From: an uncultured Verrucomicrobiales bacterium
GTDB lineage: Bacteria > Verrucomicrobiota > Verrucomicrobiia > Verrucomicrobiales > Akkermansiaceae
Length of the DNA stretch: 43,180 nucleotides
Assembly: GCA_937969495.1 (NCBI GenBank)
Contig: CALBVY010000014.1
Coordinates: 1 to 43,180 of the forward strand
Reading direction: 5' to 3'
Both the position numbers and the translations under genes were made by a program. Below, piece after piece: positions 7,926 through 17,200 of the stretch; positions within the stretch are counted from its first letter, which is position 1, and every line of letters starts with the position of its first letter. Under the pieces are notes generated by a model. The model was not told where the DNA came from, made no database searches, and saw only the letters and a program-made list of their open reading frames with translations.

Positions 7926-8002
7926 TCGAAAAATAAGTAATGAGAGCTTGTGTTGATTGACCTGACAACATTGCCTTCAAAATCTAATACATCATCTGGG
8001 TT
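7926..8002 (+). repeat. Dispersed 77-bp intergenic element, copy A
   Basis: Aligned by hand without gaps to 38630..38706, this stretch is identical at 62 of 77 positions. Shared blocks include TCGAAAAATA, TGAGAGCT, ATTGACCTG and CCTTCAAAATC. It lies 68 bases after the DciA-like gene and 41 bases before the HAD phosphatase start. In both copies one frame after a TGA reads E-L-V-x-I-D-L-x-x-x-P-S-K-S-N-T, but substitutions fall at all codon positions and no normal start is present. It may be a dispersed repeat, a conserved leader or a decayed small gene. The similarity is clear; the function is unknown. Confidence 0.75.
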
Positions 8003-8042
8003 TGAAGAGGATTTCGCTTTTTTGCTGGAATGAAATGGTCTA

Positions 8043-8723
8043 ATGACACTCTCTCATATGCGGGAAGAAAAACTCCACAGTTACCAGAACTGGATCTTTG
8101 ATTGGTCCGGCACTCTTGTTGATGATCTTGCGATGGTGCTGGATGCTACGAATCATGTGTTAGGGGTCTATGGTAAGCCCTTGCTAACAAAAAAAGAATT
8201 CCAGGCGAGATTCCGCCTTCCATACACGGGGTTCTATGAAGAAGTGTTACCAGATGTTCCTCTGTCTGAACTGGAGGATCATTTTCGTGCTGGCTTTGCA
8301 AGTTCAGCGGCCTCTGGTGTGGAATCTCCGCTGCTGCCACATGCGCAGGATTTTCTCAAGTTTCTTAGCCAGCGCGGGGTGCGGATGTTTATCCTGAGTT
8401 CCATGGATGCACGTGCTTTTGATGAGCATGCAAAGGATCTTGGGGTGAAGCATTACTTTGAAGCATGCTACGCGGGAGTTTTGGATAAGCGGGAGCAAAT
8501 CCACAGAGTGCTGGAGGAGCATCATCTAGCGGTGGACAAAACGGTATTCTTAGGTGACATGACTCATGATGTGGAGACAGCACAGCATGGAGGGATCGGC
8601 TCCATTGCTTTACTGACTGGCTATCAAAGCCGTGAGCAGTTACTCTCCGTGACTCCTGATTATTTGATAAAAGATTTATCAGAACTGCGTCAGATTCTCG
8701 ATACAACCCCAACCTCTCAGTGA
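8043..8723 (+). CDS. HAD-superfamily hydrolase with DWSGT motif
   Basis: A 226-residue cytoplasmic HAD hydrolase of the phosphoglycolate-phosphatase-like type. Motif I is F-D-W-S-G-T-L-V-D-D with the nucleophile Asp20. The usual acid/base Asp two residues later is Ser22. Motif II is F-I-L-S-S-M-D near 115. A Lys in V-L-D-K-R-E-Q-I fits motif III, and motif IV is F-L-G-D-M-T-H-D-V-E. The helical cap lies between residues 30 and 100. Substitution at Asp+2 is known in phosphonatase (Ala) and phosphomutase-like branches, so the chemistry may not be simple phosphatase activity. The gene directly precedes folB, which might hint at dephosphorylation in folate synthesis, but that is speculation. Confidence 0.85.
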   Translation: MTLSHMREEKLHSYQNWIFDWSGTLVDDLAMVLDATNHVLGVYGKPLLTKKEFQARFRLPYTGFYEEVLPDVPLSELEDHFRAGFASSAASGVESPLLPHAQDFLKFLSQRGVRMFILSSMDARAFDEHAKDLGVKHYFEACYAGVLDKREQIHRVLEEHHLAVDKTVFLGDMTHDVETAQHGGIGSIALLTGYQSREQLLSVTPDYLIKDLSELRQILDTTPTSQ

Positions 8724-8731
8724 TAGACCTC

Positions 8732-9103
8732 ATGTGCCCATCAGATAGTAATGATCAGATTTTTATCCGTGGTCTGAAGGTGGCCTGCCACATTGGTGTG
8801 CCAGATGAAGAGCGGGCGCAGAGCCAAGAGCTGTTGATTCATATTACGATGGCGCCTGTCATCTGTGCTGATGCGCCTCCGCTCAATGACGATATCGCCC
8901 GGACCATTGATTACCATGCGGTGGCTGTGAGGGTAGAGGCCATTGCTGTGGAGCGCCCGCGTAAGCTGATCGAGACTCTGTCTGAGGATATTGCCACGGC
9001 TGTCTTGGCGGAATTTCCCCTTGCTGCTATCACTGTGGAAATTGAGAAATTCATCCTGCCAAATACCCGTTGTGTGGGAGTAGTTACCACGCGGACAGCT
9101 TAA
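8732..9103 (+). CDS. folB: Dihydroneopterin aldolase FolB
   Basis: A 123-residue enzyme of tetrahydrofolate synthesis that cleaves 7,8-dihydroneopterin to 6-hydroxymethyl-dihydropterin and glycolaldehyde. Family marks are I-R-G-L-K-V-A-C-H-I-G-V-P-D-E-E-R near the start, D-D-I-A-R-T-I-D-Y in the middle, and R-K-L-I-E-T-L-S-E-D-I-A in the helix carrying the conserved Glu. The usual K-P near the end is replaced by E-K-F. I chose the ATG at 8732. A GTG at 8720 overlaps the HAD stop by four bases and would add M-I-D-L. It is almost certainly co-transcribed with the HAD gene. Confidence 0.9.
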   Translation: MCPSDSNDQIFIRGLKVACHIGVPDEERAQSQELLIHITMAPVICADAPPLNDDIARTIDYHAVAVRVEAIAVERPRKLIETLSEDIATAVLAEFPLAAITVEIEKFILPNTRCVGVVTTRTA

Positions 9104-9215
9104 TATTACCGATTGATTTTAAGGTAGGGTTTTTATCTCGTTTCTTTGGATGTTTCCTCTTGCCTCAAAAGAGCCTGGTCGCAAGGATGGTATCTAGTAA
9201 ATCAGTTACCCAATT

Positions 9216-10097
9216 ATGACTATCATCTCCTTCCTTAAAGTTTCTTTTCTTGGATTACTTGCGCTTTCTCAGCTGCAAGCTCAGACCATTGATTTTGCAG
9301 CACTCAAAACAACAGGAGGTGAAAAATCTTCCTCTTCCTTTGTGATGCTTGATCAGCAAGGCACCATTGCGACGGTGGTAGAGCTAGGCTCTGATGTTAA
9401 CCAAGCCACTCTTGTGGTGGGAGAAAAAAAAGTCCCCCTCGCATTTGTCACCAATGATAGCGATAGCCGAGTGGCTATTTATAAACTCCCTGTTCAAGTG
9501 TGGGATGAGGTAGGTCAAGTTGCTGAATTAGGATCATCTACGGGGCTGACGCCATCTATGGATGTTTACTCATCGGCTACGGAGCGCAATGAGACAGCAC
9601 GCGTTGTGGGTAAAATTCATCGTTTTCAAGGTAAGGTTCTGCCGTTGGCTGTTCTGCGGTTGAATCATAAGAAGGCTGCACCTCAGCCAGGTAGTGGAGT
9701 GTATGATCGTAAAGGAAAGCTCATCGGTCTAGTGCGCCAAGCGGTATTTGATGATTCCAAGAGTAGCTACTGTTTACCGATTGAGGTGGTGCAGCGTATC
9801 CTTATGGATAAGAAGCGTAACGAGCATGTTAGTCGCTGCTGGATTGGTATTATTATGGATGAGCTGGTAGCTGCGCCTATTATCGAAAGTGTGCGTCCAG
9901 ATTCTCCGGCAAAAAAAGCAGGCCTCCAGAATGGAGATGTGATTCTTAGTATCGGAGGAGCAGAGGTGCGTGAATATGCGGAGGTAGTAGATGCCTTTTA
10001 TTACCTGATCGCTGGTGAGCAGAAGAAATTTAAGGTGCTTCGCGGCACTGAGATTAAGGAGTTTATCATCACGCCAGAGGTTAGCCCTGGGAGGTAA
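9216..10097 (+). CDS. Degenerate HtrA/DegQ-like secreted protein with PDZ domain
   Basis: A 293-residue exported protein with a signal peptide (residues 1-22), a trypsin-like domain (about 25-200) and one PDZ domain (about 206-285, with A-G-L-Q-N-G-D-V-I-L-S-I-G-G). The layout is that of HtrA/DegQ proteases, but the active site is largely lost by my alignment. The histidine position (usual T-x-x-H-V) reads T-V-V-E-L at 53-57. The Asp position (usual S-D-I-A) is S-R-V-A at 84-87. The G-N-S-G-G-P loop is P-G-S-G-V at 158-162, with Ser160 kept. It is probably a non-proteolytic PDZ adaptor or chaperone in the envelope. It stands alone, with 112 bases upstream and 107 downstream to the helicase. 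Confidence 0.8.
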   Translation: MTIISFLKVSFLGLLALSQLQAQTIDFAALKTTGGEKSSSSFVMLDQQGTIATVVELGSDVNQATLVVGEKKVPLAFVTNDSDSRVAIYKLPVQVWDEVGQVAELGSSTGLTPSMDVYSSATERNETARVVGKIHRFQGKVLPLAVLRLNHKKAAPQPGSGVYDRKGKLIGLVRQAVFDDSKSSYCLPIEVVQRILMDKKRNEHVSRCWIGIIMDELVAAPIIESVRPDSPAKKAGLQNGDVILSIGGAEVREYAEVVDAFYYLIAGEQKKFKVLRGTEIKEFIITPEVSPGR

Positions 10098-10204
10098 ATA
10101 GATGGGAAGAGAAAACTTGAGCAGGCGCACGGTGAGTTGTGTCTTTTTCTTCGTATTTGAAGTTTGGCATTTACGTCTTAGTAGATACATCTGCGTTTGC
10201 ACCC

Positions 10205-12187
10205 ATGTCATTTGAGTTCTCCAGTCTGAATCCTGCTCAATCCGATGCTGTTAATGCCTTAGACGGGCCTGTCCTCATCCTTGCTGGAGCGGGTACGGGT
10301 AAAACGCGCACTGTCACCTGCCGCATTTCTCATATGGTAGATCGCGGTATCCCTCCTGAGCAAATCCTTGCTGTGACCTTTACCAATAAGGCGGCTAGTG
10401 AGATGCGTGAGCGCGTGGGGGATATGGTGAGTAAGGCTGCGGCGAAGGAGATTACCGTCTGCACTTTTCACTCGCTCTGTGTGCGTATTCTCCGCACAGG
10501 GATTGATCGTTTAGGCTACAAAGACAACTTCACCATCTACTCAGGAAATGATCAAACAGGACTGATTAAACAAATTATTGTTAGGAAAGGTGGGGCTCAG
10601 GAAAAGATAGAACCTAGTCAGGTGATTTCCATGATTTCCAAGGCCAAGAATGCAGGGCTGGCATTTTCTGAGATGGATGATCCTTTTATTGCTGATGTCG
10701 CTCAGGCTTATAGCAATGAGCTGCGTGCTCAGAATGCGGTTGATTTTGATGATCTTCTTCTGTTAGCTGAACGGCTTCTCCGCGAGTTTCCTGATGTGAG
10801 AGACATCTGCCAGAAACGCTGGACACGCGTGACGGTGGACGAATTTCAGGATACAAATGGGCTCCAGATGCGGCTTCTTCAGCAGTTAGTAGGGGAGCCG
10901 TATCATGTCTGCGTTGTTGGGGATGATGATCAGAGCATCTATGGCTGGCGTGGTGCAGAAGTCGCTAATATTCTCCAGTTTGAGAAATTTTTCCCTAATC
11001 CCAAGGTGATCCGGCTGGAGTATAATTACCGGAGTTCGGATGCGATCATTCACACCGCGAACTCACTCATCGTGCATAACGCAGGCCGGCGCGAGAAGCA
11101 GCTGCGCTCTGTAAAACCTGGGGGTGAAAGTGTCAGGATTATTTCCATGCCTGGTGATGAGGAAGAGGCTGAGTTTATCGCACATGAAATTACCGATTTA
11201 CATCGGGTAGAAAAAAAACCTCTCGAGGAAATAGCGATTCTCTTCCGGACGAACTCACAATGCCGTCACCTAGAAATGGCGCTCAGAGAGGAGCAGATTC
11301 CTTATCGGATGATCGGTGCGCAGAGTTTTTACGATAAACGTGAGGTGCGTGATATTTTAGCCTATCTACAGGTGCTGGCAAATCCAAGTGCTGATGTGCC
11401 ACTGCTGAGGATTATGAATGCTCCACCACGAGGGATTGGGCAGGCAGCCGCTGTTATACTAACTGACTCTTCGCGCGAGCGTGGCGGAAGTGTCTGGGAA
11501 TCAATGGGAGTGCCCGCTGAGGCTCTGTCTTCACGAGCGGGTAAATCGATCGCTGAATTTACGGAGTTGATCTTAAAATACCGCGAGCGAATGACTAATG
11601 GCTTGGAGGATATGGGTGAGGTGCTCCTTAGTCTGCTTGAAGAAATCGGCTATATTGAGTGGGTTAAGCGCAATAGTAAAAATGAGCAGGAAATGGACAT
11701 GCGCCGAAGCAGCATTGATGATGTGGTGCAGCAGCTCAAAGATGCCTCGAAAAAAGGGCTAACCCTGCAAAAATTCCTCGATAAATCCGCTTTAGCACGT
11801 GATCGTGATGATGATCAAGACATTGACAAACAGCGCGGTGTCACCCTGATCACCCTGCATGCTTCCAAAGGCTTGGAATATCCCGTTGTCTATCTCGTAG
11901 GCCTTGAAGAAGGTATTCTGCCGCATAAAAGAAGTATTGAGGAAGGAACTACGGATGAGGAACGCCGTCTTCTCTACGTAGGGATTACCCGTGCACAGGA
12001 TAAGCTCACGCTCACTTGGTGCTCAGTACGCACGAAGTGGGGGCAGGAACATGCCGGCGAGGCTAGTAAGTTTCTCATGGAGTTAGATGATAAATACGTC
12101 GAGCACATGGACTACGATGATATCATGGGCGAGGAGGCATCTGAGGAAGACCTCTCGAATTTCTTTGCCAATATGCGTGGGGAGTAA
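10205..12187 (+). CDS. UvrD/PcrA/Rep-family ATP-dependent DNA helicase
   Basis: A 660-residue superfamily 1A 3'-5' DNA helicase. Motifs appear in order: Q motif L-N-P-A-Q-S-D-A-V, Walker A A-G-A-G-T-G-K-T at 27-34, Walker B V-T-V-D-E-F-Q-D-T-N near 213, motif III G-D-D-D-Q-S-I-Y-G-W-R-G, motif IV Y-N-Y-R-S-S, motif V T-L-H-A-S-K-G-L-E-Y-P-V-V, and motif VI R-L-L-Y-V-G-I-T-R-A-Q. The short acidic C-terminus and length resemble Rep more than PcrA/UvrD. It likely works in repair or replication restart. The ATG at 10205 starts four residues before the Q motif. An upstream GTG at 10139 would add 22 unrelated residues. Confidence 0.92.
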   Translation: MSFEFSSLNPAQSDAVNALDGPVLILAGAGTGKTRTVTCRISHMVDRGIPPEQILAVTFTNKAASEMRERVGDMVSKAAAKEITVCTFHSLCVRILRTGIDRLGYKDNFTIYSGNDQTGLIKQIIVRKGGAQEKIEPSQVISMISKAKNAGLAFSEMDDPFIADVAQAYSNELRAQNAVDFDDLLLLAERLLREFPDVRDICQKRWTRVTVDEFQDTNGLQMRLLQQLVGEPYHVCVVGDDDQSIYGWRGAEVANILQFEKFFPNPKVIRLEYNYRSSDAIIHTANSLIVHNAGRREKQLRSVKPGGESVRIISMPGDEEEAEFIAHEITDLHRVEKKPLEEIAILFRTNSQCRHLEMALREEQIPYRMIGAQSFYDKREVRDILAYLQVLANPSADVPLLRIMNAPPRGIGQAAAVILTDSSRERGGSVWESMGVPAEALSSRAGKSIAEFTELILKYRERMTNGLEDMGEVLLSLLEEIGYIEWVKRNSKNEQEMDMRRSSIDDVVQQLKDASKKGLTLQKFLDKSALARDRDDDQDIDKQRGVTLITLHASKGLEYPVVYLVGLEEGILPHKRSIEEGTTDEERRLLYVGITRAQDKLTLTWCSVRTKWGQEHAGEASKFLMELDDKYVEHMDYDDIMGEEASEEDLSNFFANMRGE

Positions 12188-12227
12188 AGTGCTTGAAAAA
12201 TACGTCTTCGCTCCTTACATCGGTGCT

Positions 12228-12734
12228 ATGGATTCTTTTACGATTAAGATTTTCCTCTACGAAGTGGAGCCTCTGATTTGGCGCCGCTGCACCGTTCCGG
12301 CTGCCACCACCTTTGCGGAATTACACCAGATCATTCAGAAGGCGATGGGCTGGAATGATGAACAGGCACATCAGTTCCGCTGGGGGAAAGGGAAGCGGCT
12401 CACTCATGTGATTGCGGATACTCAAGAGCAGGTCGCGCCTCAAGATGATTTTCAAGATGAAAACGAAGTTACCCTTGCTGGCTTTGTAGGCCGACGAAAG
12501 TTACCGCTGCGCTTGATGTATCGGTATGACTTTTTTGATGACTGGACACACGAGCTAGTTATCGAAGAAAAAACTGACACTGAAGCGCCAAAAATGTTAG
12601 CTGGTGAACGTGCCTGTCCACCAGAAGATTGTGGAGGCTCCTTTGGCTACAAAGAATGTTTAGAGGGCTTTGCTGAGTGGATGGATGATGACTATGATCC
12701 TGAAGCTTTTGACCCAAGTGATATCGAGCTATGA
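12228..12734 (+). CDS. Plasmid pRiA4b ORF-3-like family protein
   Basis: A 168-residue cytoplasmic protein. Its first half fits the PRiA4_ORF3 family: F-T-I-K-I-F-L-Y-E-V-E-P-L-I-W-R-R, then T-T-F-A-E-L-H-Q-I-I-Q-K-A-M-G-W and H-Q-F-R-W. The second half has Y-D-F-F-D-D-W-T-H-E-L, then A-C-P-P-E-D-C-G-G and a helix ending in F-A-E-W-M-D-D-D-Y-D-P-E-A-F-D, all typical of the family. The biochemical role is unknown; members occur on plasmids and chromosomes. The start at 12228 is the ATG that gives the family N-terminus; upstream in-frame codons lie within the helicase gene. The stop overlaps the MmcQ/YjbR start (ATGA). Confidence 0.88.
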   Translation: MDSFTIKIFLYEVEPLIWRRCTVPAATTFAELHQIIQKAMGWNDEQAHQFRWGKGKRLTHVIADTQEQVAPQDDFQDENEVTLAGFVGRRKLPLRLMYRYDFFDDWTHELVIEEKTDTEAPKMLAGERACPPEDCGGSFGYKECLEGFAEWMDDDYDPEAFDPSDIEL

Positions 12735-13081
12735 CTCCAGCAGATGTCATTGACTACTGCCTAGCTAAAAAGGGAGTGGAGGAATCCAGTCCCTTCGGGC
12801 CAGAAGTCCTAGTTTACAAGGTGATGGGGAAAATGTTTGCCCTCATAGATCCCGATGAATACCCAGCTTTTGTTAATTTAAAATGTGATCCTGATCGCGC
12901 TCTTGAGCTGCGTGATGAACATGAAGCAGTCCGTCCTGGCTATCACATGAGTAAAAAGCACTGGAACAGCGTTTACTTGGACGGCACGCTATCTGATATC
13001 CTTATCCATGAGCTGATCGATCATTCTTATGATCTCGTGGTCAAAGCTTTGAAGAAATCAGACCGTGAGAAGTTAGTCTGA
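12731..13081 (+). CDS. MmcQ/YjbR family protein
   Basis: A 116-residue protein of the MmcQ/YjbR family, a CyaY-like fold. The N-terminal helix ends in K-K-G-V-E-E-S-S-P-F-G. It is followed by V-Y-K-V-M-G-K-M-F-A-L-I, a strand reading V-N-L-K-C-D-P-D-R-A, the conserved P-G-Y-H-M-S-K-K-H-W-N-S-V, and a C-terminal helix D-L-V-V-K-A-L-K-K. The fold suggests DNA binding, but the cellular role is not known. It overlaps the PRiA4-like gene by four bases, so the two form a small operon. It ends 13 bases from the convergent lipoprotein gene. Confidence 0.88.
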   Translation: MTPADVIDYCLAKKGVEESSPFGPEVLVYKVMGKMFALIDPDEYPAFVNLKCDPDRALELRDEHEAVRPGYHMSKKHWNSVYLDGTLSDILIHELIDHSYDLVVKALKKSDREKLV

Positions 13082-13094
13082 TAGAAAACTCTAG

Positions 13095-13889
13095 TTACTT
13101 CACCTTAAGAAGTCTTTTTTGAGCTGCTGTTTGTTTTTCAGCGATTTTCTGAATTCTGATGGCTTGTTGGTTATAGTTCTCAAGAGCGATATTGTCTTCA
13201 AAGTCGAGCGCTCCAGCGGTTGCGTTCCACTGCCACTTACCAAGGTGTTTTTTAAGAATCGCGTGTTGTTTGAAAATGGCATCGCATAGCTGGTCATCCA
13301 TTTGACGAACAAGGAGTAAATCCGCTTTGTTTGCACCTATGCTGCTTTGTGCTCCTCGGATGAATTCGTTAATATAGGATTCTTTGAGCCCTTCTTTTTC
13401 TAAATTGATACGCAGTTGGGCTATCCAACCAGATTTGATTTTAGCAGTGAGTTCGGCGTTTGCTTCTTGGTAGTTCTTCACCTTGACTGATTGTTCGTCA
13501 ATGTCTTCAGGTGTTTTGATGGTTGCGTAATTGGTGGCTTGTTCCAGCCCTTGTTGTAGAGAGCTCAACTTAGCCATGTCTTGTTGTAGGCCTTCCATGA
13601 ATACGCGCATGACCTTGGCTCCCTTTGCTTCATCACCTGTGGACGCGGCTTCAAGTTTTCTAGTAGCTTCAATCGTGCTATTCATGACGGAAGGGTTATT
13701 GCTGATTCCTCCTGTTGATTCCAGCTCCTTGGCTTGCTGTCTGTTCATTTCCTCCGCAGCTTTTTGGAGATCCTCTATGGCATTTTTCTCTTGTTCCTTT
13801 TGCTTGATAGACTTGGTGTCTTTACAGCTAGTAGAAACAAGTAGTGAAAAAATAATTGTGGGAATGGATAATAGTAGTGAGTGTTTCAT
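13095..13889 (-). CDS. Hypothetical helical lipoprotein
   Basis: A 264-residue protein I cannot assign. The ATG at 13889 gives a lipoprotein signal with the lipobox V-S-T-S-C ending at Cys22; an earlier in-frame codon at 13952 would place the signal internally. The rest is highly charged and almost all helix, with long K/E/Q-rich stretches and probable coiled coils around residues 30-60 and 95-170. No domain family is evident. It is the last gene of a minus-strand run (leuS, SNF2 helicase, VOC protein, lipoprotein) and starts 16 bases after the VOC stop. A periplasmic, membrane-anchored position is inferred from the lipobox. Confidence 0.7.
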   Translation of the reverse strand: MKHSLLLSIPTIIFSLLVSTSCKDTKSIKQKEQEKNAIEDLQKAAEEMNRQQAKELESTGGISNNPSVMNSTIEATRKLEAASTGDEAKGAKVMRVFMEGLQQDMAKLSSLQQGLEQATNYATIKTPEDIDEQSVKVKNYQEANAELTAKIKSGWIAQLRINLEKEGLKESYINEFIRGAQSSIGANKADLLLVRQMDDQLCDAIFKQHAILKKHLGKWQWNATAGALDFEDNIALENYNQQAIRIQKIAEKQTAAQKRLLKVK

Positions 13890-13905
13890 AACGTGAAAAG
13901 ATTGG

Positions 13906-14253
13906 TTAATCCCTGCGGCGAGTGACCATAAATTCATTGCCGTCAGGATCAATGCACATGGCGAGGTGAAGTGGGTCTTCGGGGGTGTCAGTAGGCTCGC
14001 GTGTTAGGCTGCCACCGTGTTCTTTGAGTTTGCTGATCGCTGTGTGGATATCATCGACTTGGAAGCTGAGCCCTGTCCAGGTGCGTTTACCTTCGCCGCC
14101 ACCGTGAATACCGATGGTAGCTCCAGCGATGACGATTTCGCTCCATACCTCAGATGCGAAGCTGATTTCGCCGCCAAAGAGATCACGGTAGAAGTGGAGG
14201 CAGCGTTCCCAATCAGCTGCCCAGAGAGCGTATTTTACTTTTTGAACTTTCAT
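13906..14253 (-). CDS. VOC-superfamily (glyoxalase/bleomycin-resistance-like) protein
   Basis: A 115-residue single-module VOC protein. The first beta-alpha-beta unit has W-A-A-D-W-E-R-C-L-H-F-Y-R-D-L-F-G. The second has the F-Q-V-D-D-I-H-T-A-I strand-helix and the closing C-I-D-P-D-G-N-E-F-M-V strand with the Glu that usually binds metal. A His in the I-G-I-H-G-G-G loop may be another ligand. Substrate is unknown; relatives include glyoxalase I, dioxygenases and fosfomycin/bleomycin resistance proteins. It lies nine bases after the SNF2 helicase stop and is probably co-transcribed with it. Confidence 0.88.
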   Translation of the reverse strand: MKVQKVKYALWAADWERCLHFYRDLFGGEISFASEVWSEIVIAGATIGIHGGGEGKRTWTGLSFQVDDIHTAISKLKEHGGSLTREPTDTPEDPLHLAMCIDPDGNEFMVTRRRD

Positions 14254-14262
14254 ATTTTATGG

Positions 14263-17200
14263 TTAGATTGGGGCGAGTAGATTGCCGAGTGTTTCTTGAT
14301 CAATTTTGAGTTGGTTAGTCTTTTCACTCAGGAGAGCATCTACAAGCTGGGCTTTTTGCTGTTGGAGTTCAAGGATACGTTCTTCGATGGAGCCTTCTGT
14401 AATCAGTTTGTGGACAAAAACGGGTTTATCTTGACCGATTCTGTAGGCTCGATCGGTAGCTTGATTTTCTGCCGCTGGGTTCCACCATGGATCGTAGTGA
14501 ATGACGGTGTCTGCAGCGGTGAGATTGAGTCCTGTGCCACCTGCTTTGAGTGAGATCAGAAAGATCTCTGTCTCACCATGCTGGAATGTATCGACTTCTT
14601 GTTGCCTGTTTTTTGTTTTACCAGTGATTTTTGAAAAAGGGATATTTTGGGAGCGGATGTGGTCCTCGATGAGGCCGAGCATGGTGGTGAAACTTGAAAA
14701 AATAAGGATGCGTCGGCCTTCTGATAGGAGAGTAGGGAGAAGGTCTTTGGTGAGGAAATTGAGCTTGGCCGATTCTTTAATCCCTTGTGCTGCGGAGAGC
14801 TTGAGAAGCTGAGGGTGGCAGCAGATTTGGCGGAGCTTGAGCAGGGCATCGAGGACAATGATCTGTGATTTAGCGAGGCCTTTGGTGGCGATGGCATCTC
14901 TAATGCGGCTGTCCATGGCAGCGCGGACAGTTTCGTAAATATCTACTTGGGCTGGGAGAAGAGGGATTTTATGAAGGATTTCTGTTTTTGGTGGGAGTTC
15001 CGTAGCGACTGCCTCTTTTGTTCGTCGCAGGATGAGGGGGGCGATGCGTGAGTTGAGGTTAAGCTGGGCGGTTGTGTCCTGGTGTTTTTCAATTGGGGTA
15101 CGGAAATGTTTACGGAATGCATCTGATGAGCCGAGTAGGCCGGGCATGAGAAAGCGCATTTGTGACCAGAGTTCACCAAGGTGGTTTTCCATGGGGGTTC
15201 CTGAGAGGGCGATGCGGTGGTTGGCCTTAATTTGGCAGACGTGTTGCGAGATCTTGGCAGCGGGGTTTTTTATATATTGGGCTTCATCGAGGATACAGAG
15301 GTGGTAGTCGTGTTCGAGGAGTTCTTTGTGATCGCGATTGAAGAGTGCGTATGATGTAACGATGAGTCCGTGATCAGGGATGGAGGGGAATTTTTCTTTC
15401 CGCTCTGGTCCGTGTAGCAACAATGTTGTTAGCTTGGGGGTAAATTTTTTGGCCTCGTTGATCCAGTTATTGGTAACGGAGGTGGGTGCGAGGACGAGAG
15501 TGGGTTTCTTTTTTGCGTAGCGGTTACTTACTTCTGCTTGGATGTGGGCGAGTGCTTGCACTGTTTTTCCAAGGCCCATATCATCTGCTAAAATACCATG
15601 GAGTGAGTGGCGTGCGAGGAACTGCATCCAGTGAAAGCCCTCCATCTGGTAGTCACGGAGGTTGGCTTTAAAGGTTTTGGGTAGGCTGGGCTTAGGCAGG
15701 CTGGTGATATTCTTGAGATTATTACCGAGCTTTTTGAGATCACGGATGGTTTTGGTTCCATCCATTTCGAGCGAATCTGCTAGGGTGGCTGCTTGGATGG
15801 TATGGAGGGGCTCGGAGGGGGCTTTATCACCAAAGAGCTGGTGGATGGATTGTGCGAGGGTGAGGAGCTTGAGAGTGGGGAAGGAAAGGTAGATGTTGGG
15901 ATTTTCAGGATCAGCTAAGATGGTCTGATCGCTAGGGGTGGTGTTTTCTATGAGGGTGTCAATTTTTTCAAAATCGAGAGTTTGGATGTAGTTTGAAAGT
16001 AAGGGTAGGAGGGGTTGTCTATCGCCTGTAGGTGTTAGGTAAGAGGCGGAGAACTCAAACCAATCTATACCGTGATCTGGTGATTCTGTTAGTCCTGTTT
16101 CGAGATGGCTATCAGCTATGGTATGGATTTCTACCTTGGCAGATTCTGCAATGGTGATTTCCCAGCCTTGCTCAGATAGTATGGGAGCGATCTGGGTGAT
16201 GAAGAGAGCGGTTTGTTGATCTCTGATTTCGGTAGGTGTATTGGGTAGGTAGTGATGCTGATGTGAGCGCGGAGTATTCGGGAGAATGTGGCTGGCTTTT
16301 ACGAATTTATGCTGGTTGGTGAGCTCTTCGGTATATTGAAGCTCTGCGGTGAGGTTGCGCGGGATTTCGTAAATTGTATTATCTTTTGTCGCGAAAAATG
16401 AGCTATCCTCCTGAGTTGGTTCTGCCGTGGTGATGGGCTTGGTGCTGTGGCTGTGATAACGGAATGTGAGTGCAGCGGAGATGGGGTTTTCAGAAATGTC
16501 ATCCACAGAGAGGTTGACGCGCTCAAGGCGGAGCTGTGGTATGGGGGCTGTGGGGTCTAACGAGATAGTTTCTGTCGGTTTGAGCGTGGGTAGAGAACTT
16601 TTTTTCTGAAGAGTGATCGCTGATTGGGTAATTTTTTCTGCTGGTATACTGGGGCCTTCTTTCCAGAGTGTTAGGAATTCAGTTGAGTAAGAGGAGGTCT
16701 CTAAAGGGTGTAGGCTGCATCTTGCTTCATCTGAGTGAGGGATAGCTACGTAGGATGGCTCTGTGGGGCAGATGAGGTGCTGGCCGTGGAGTGGTGGTGC
16801 GAAGGATGGGAATGTAGACCCGTCTTCGGATTTTTCCCAGATGGGCTGCGGATGAATAGGATCTTTGAGCTCAATGGGGAGGGGGGGATGGTCAGAGCTG
16901 ATGTAATAGAGACGGTTGGTGGGGATGATTTGCGTGAGTAGAGATGTTGCCTGAGTTCCTTCAAGTTTGATGGCGCCATATGTGTACTGGAGGCGAACGA
17001 GTTGGTGGTAAATCATGCAGATGGGTATATCATCTTTATGCATATATTGCGGAGGCCTGTAGGGGTCTGCAGTAGCAATTTTATGATGATCGATACGCAG
17101 TTCACCGTTCTTTAATTGTCTAGCGGTGTGTAAGCTGAGCTTTGGTGTTGGATCGTATAATGCCTGAGAGGGCTGGATGCAGTAGGCGAGAAAATTAGTG

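Noticed and set aside
7951-7970. Hairpin TGTTG/CAACA inside intergenic element copy A as a conserved RNA structure
   Set aside because: The pairing is not kept in copy B, where the corresponding arms no longer match.
12087-12227. Longer start for the pRiA4b ORF-3-like gene
   Set aside because: The extra codons lie inside the helicase gene and do not resemble the family N-terminus, which begins at the ATG at 12228.
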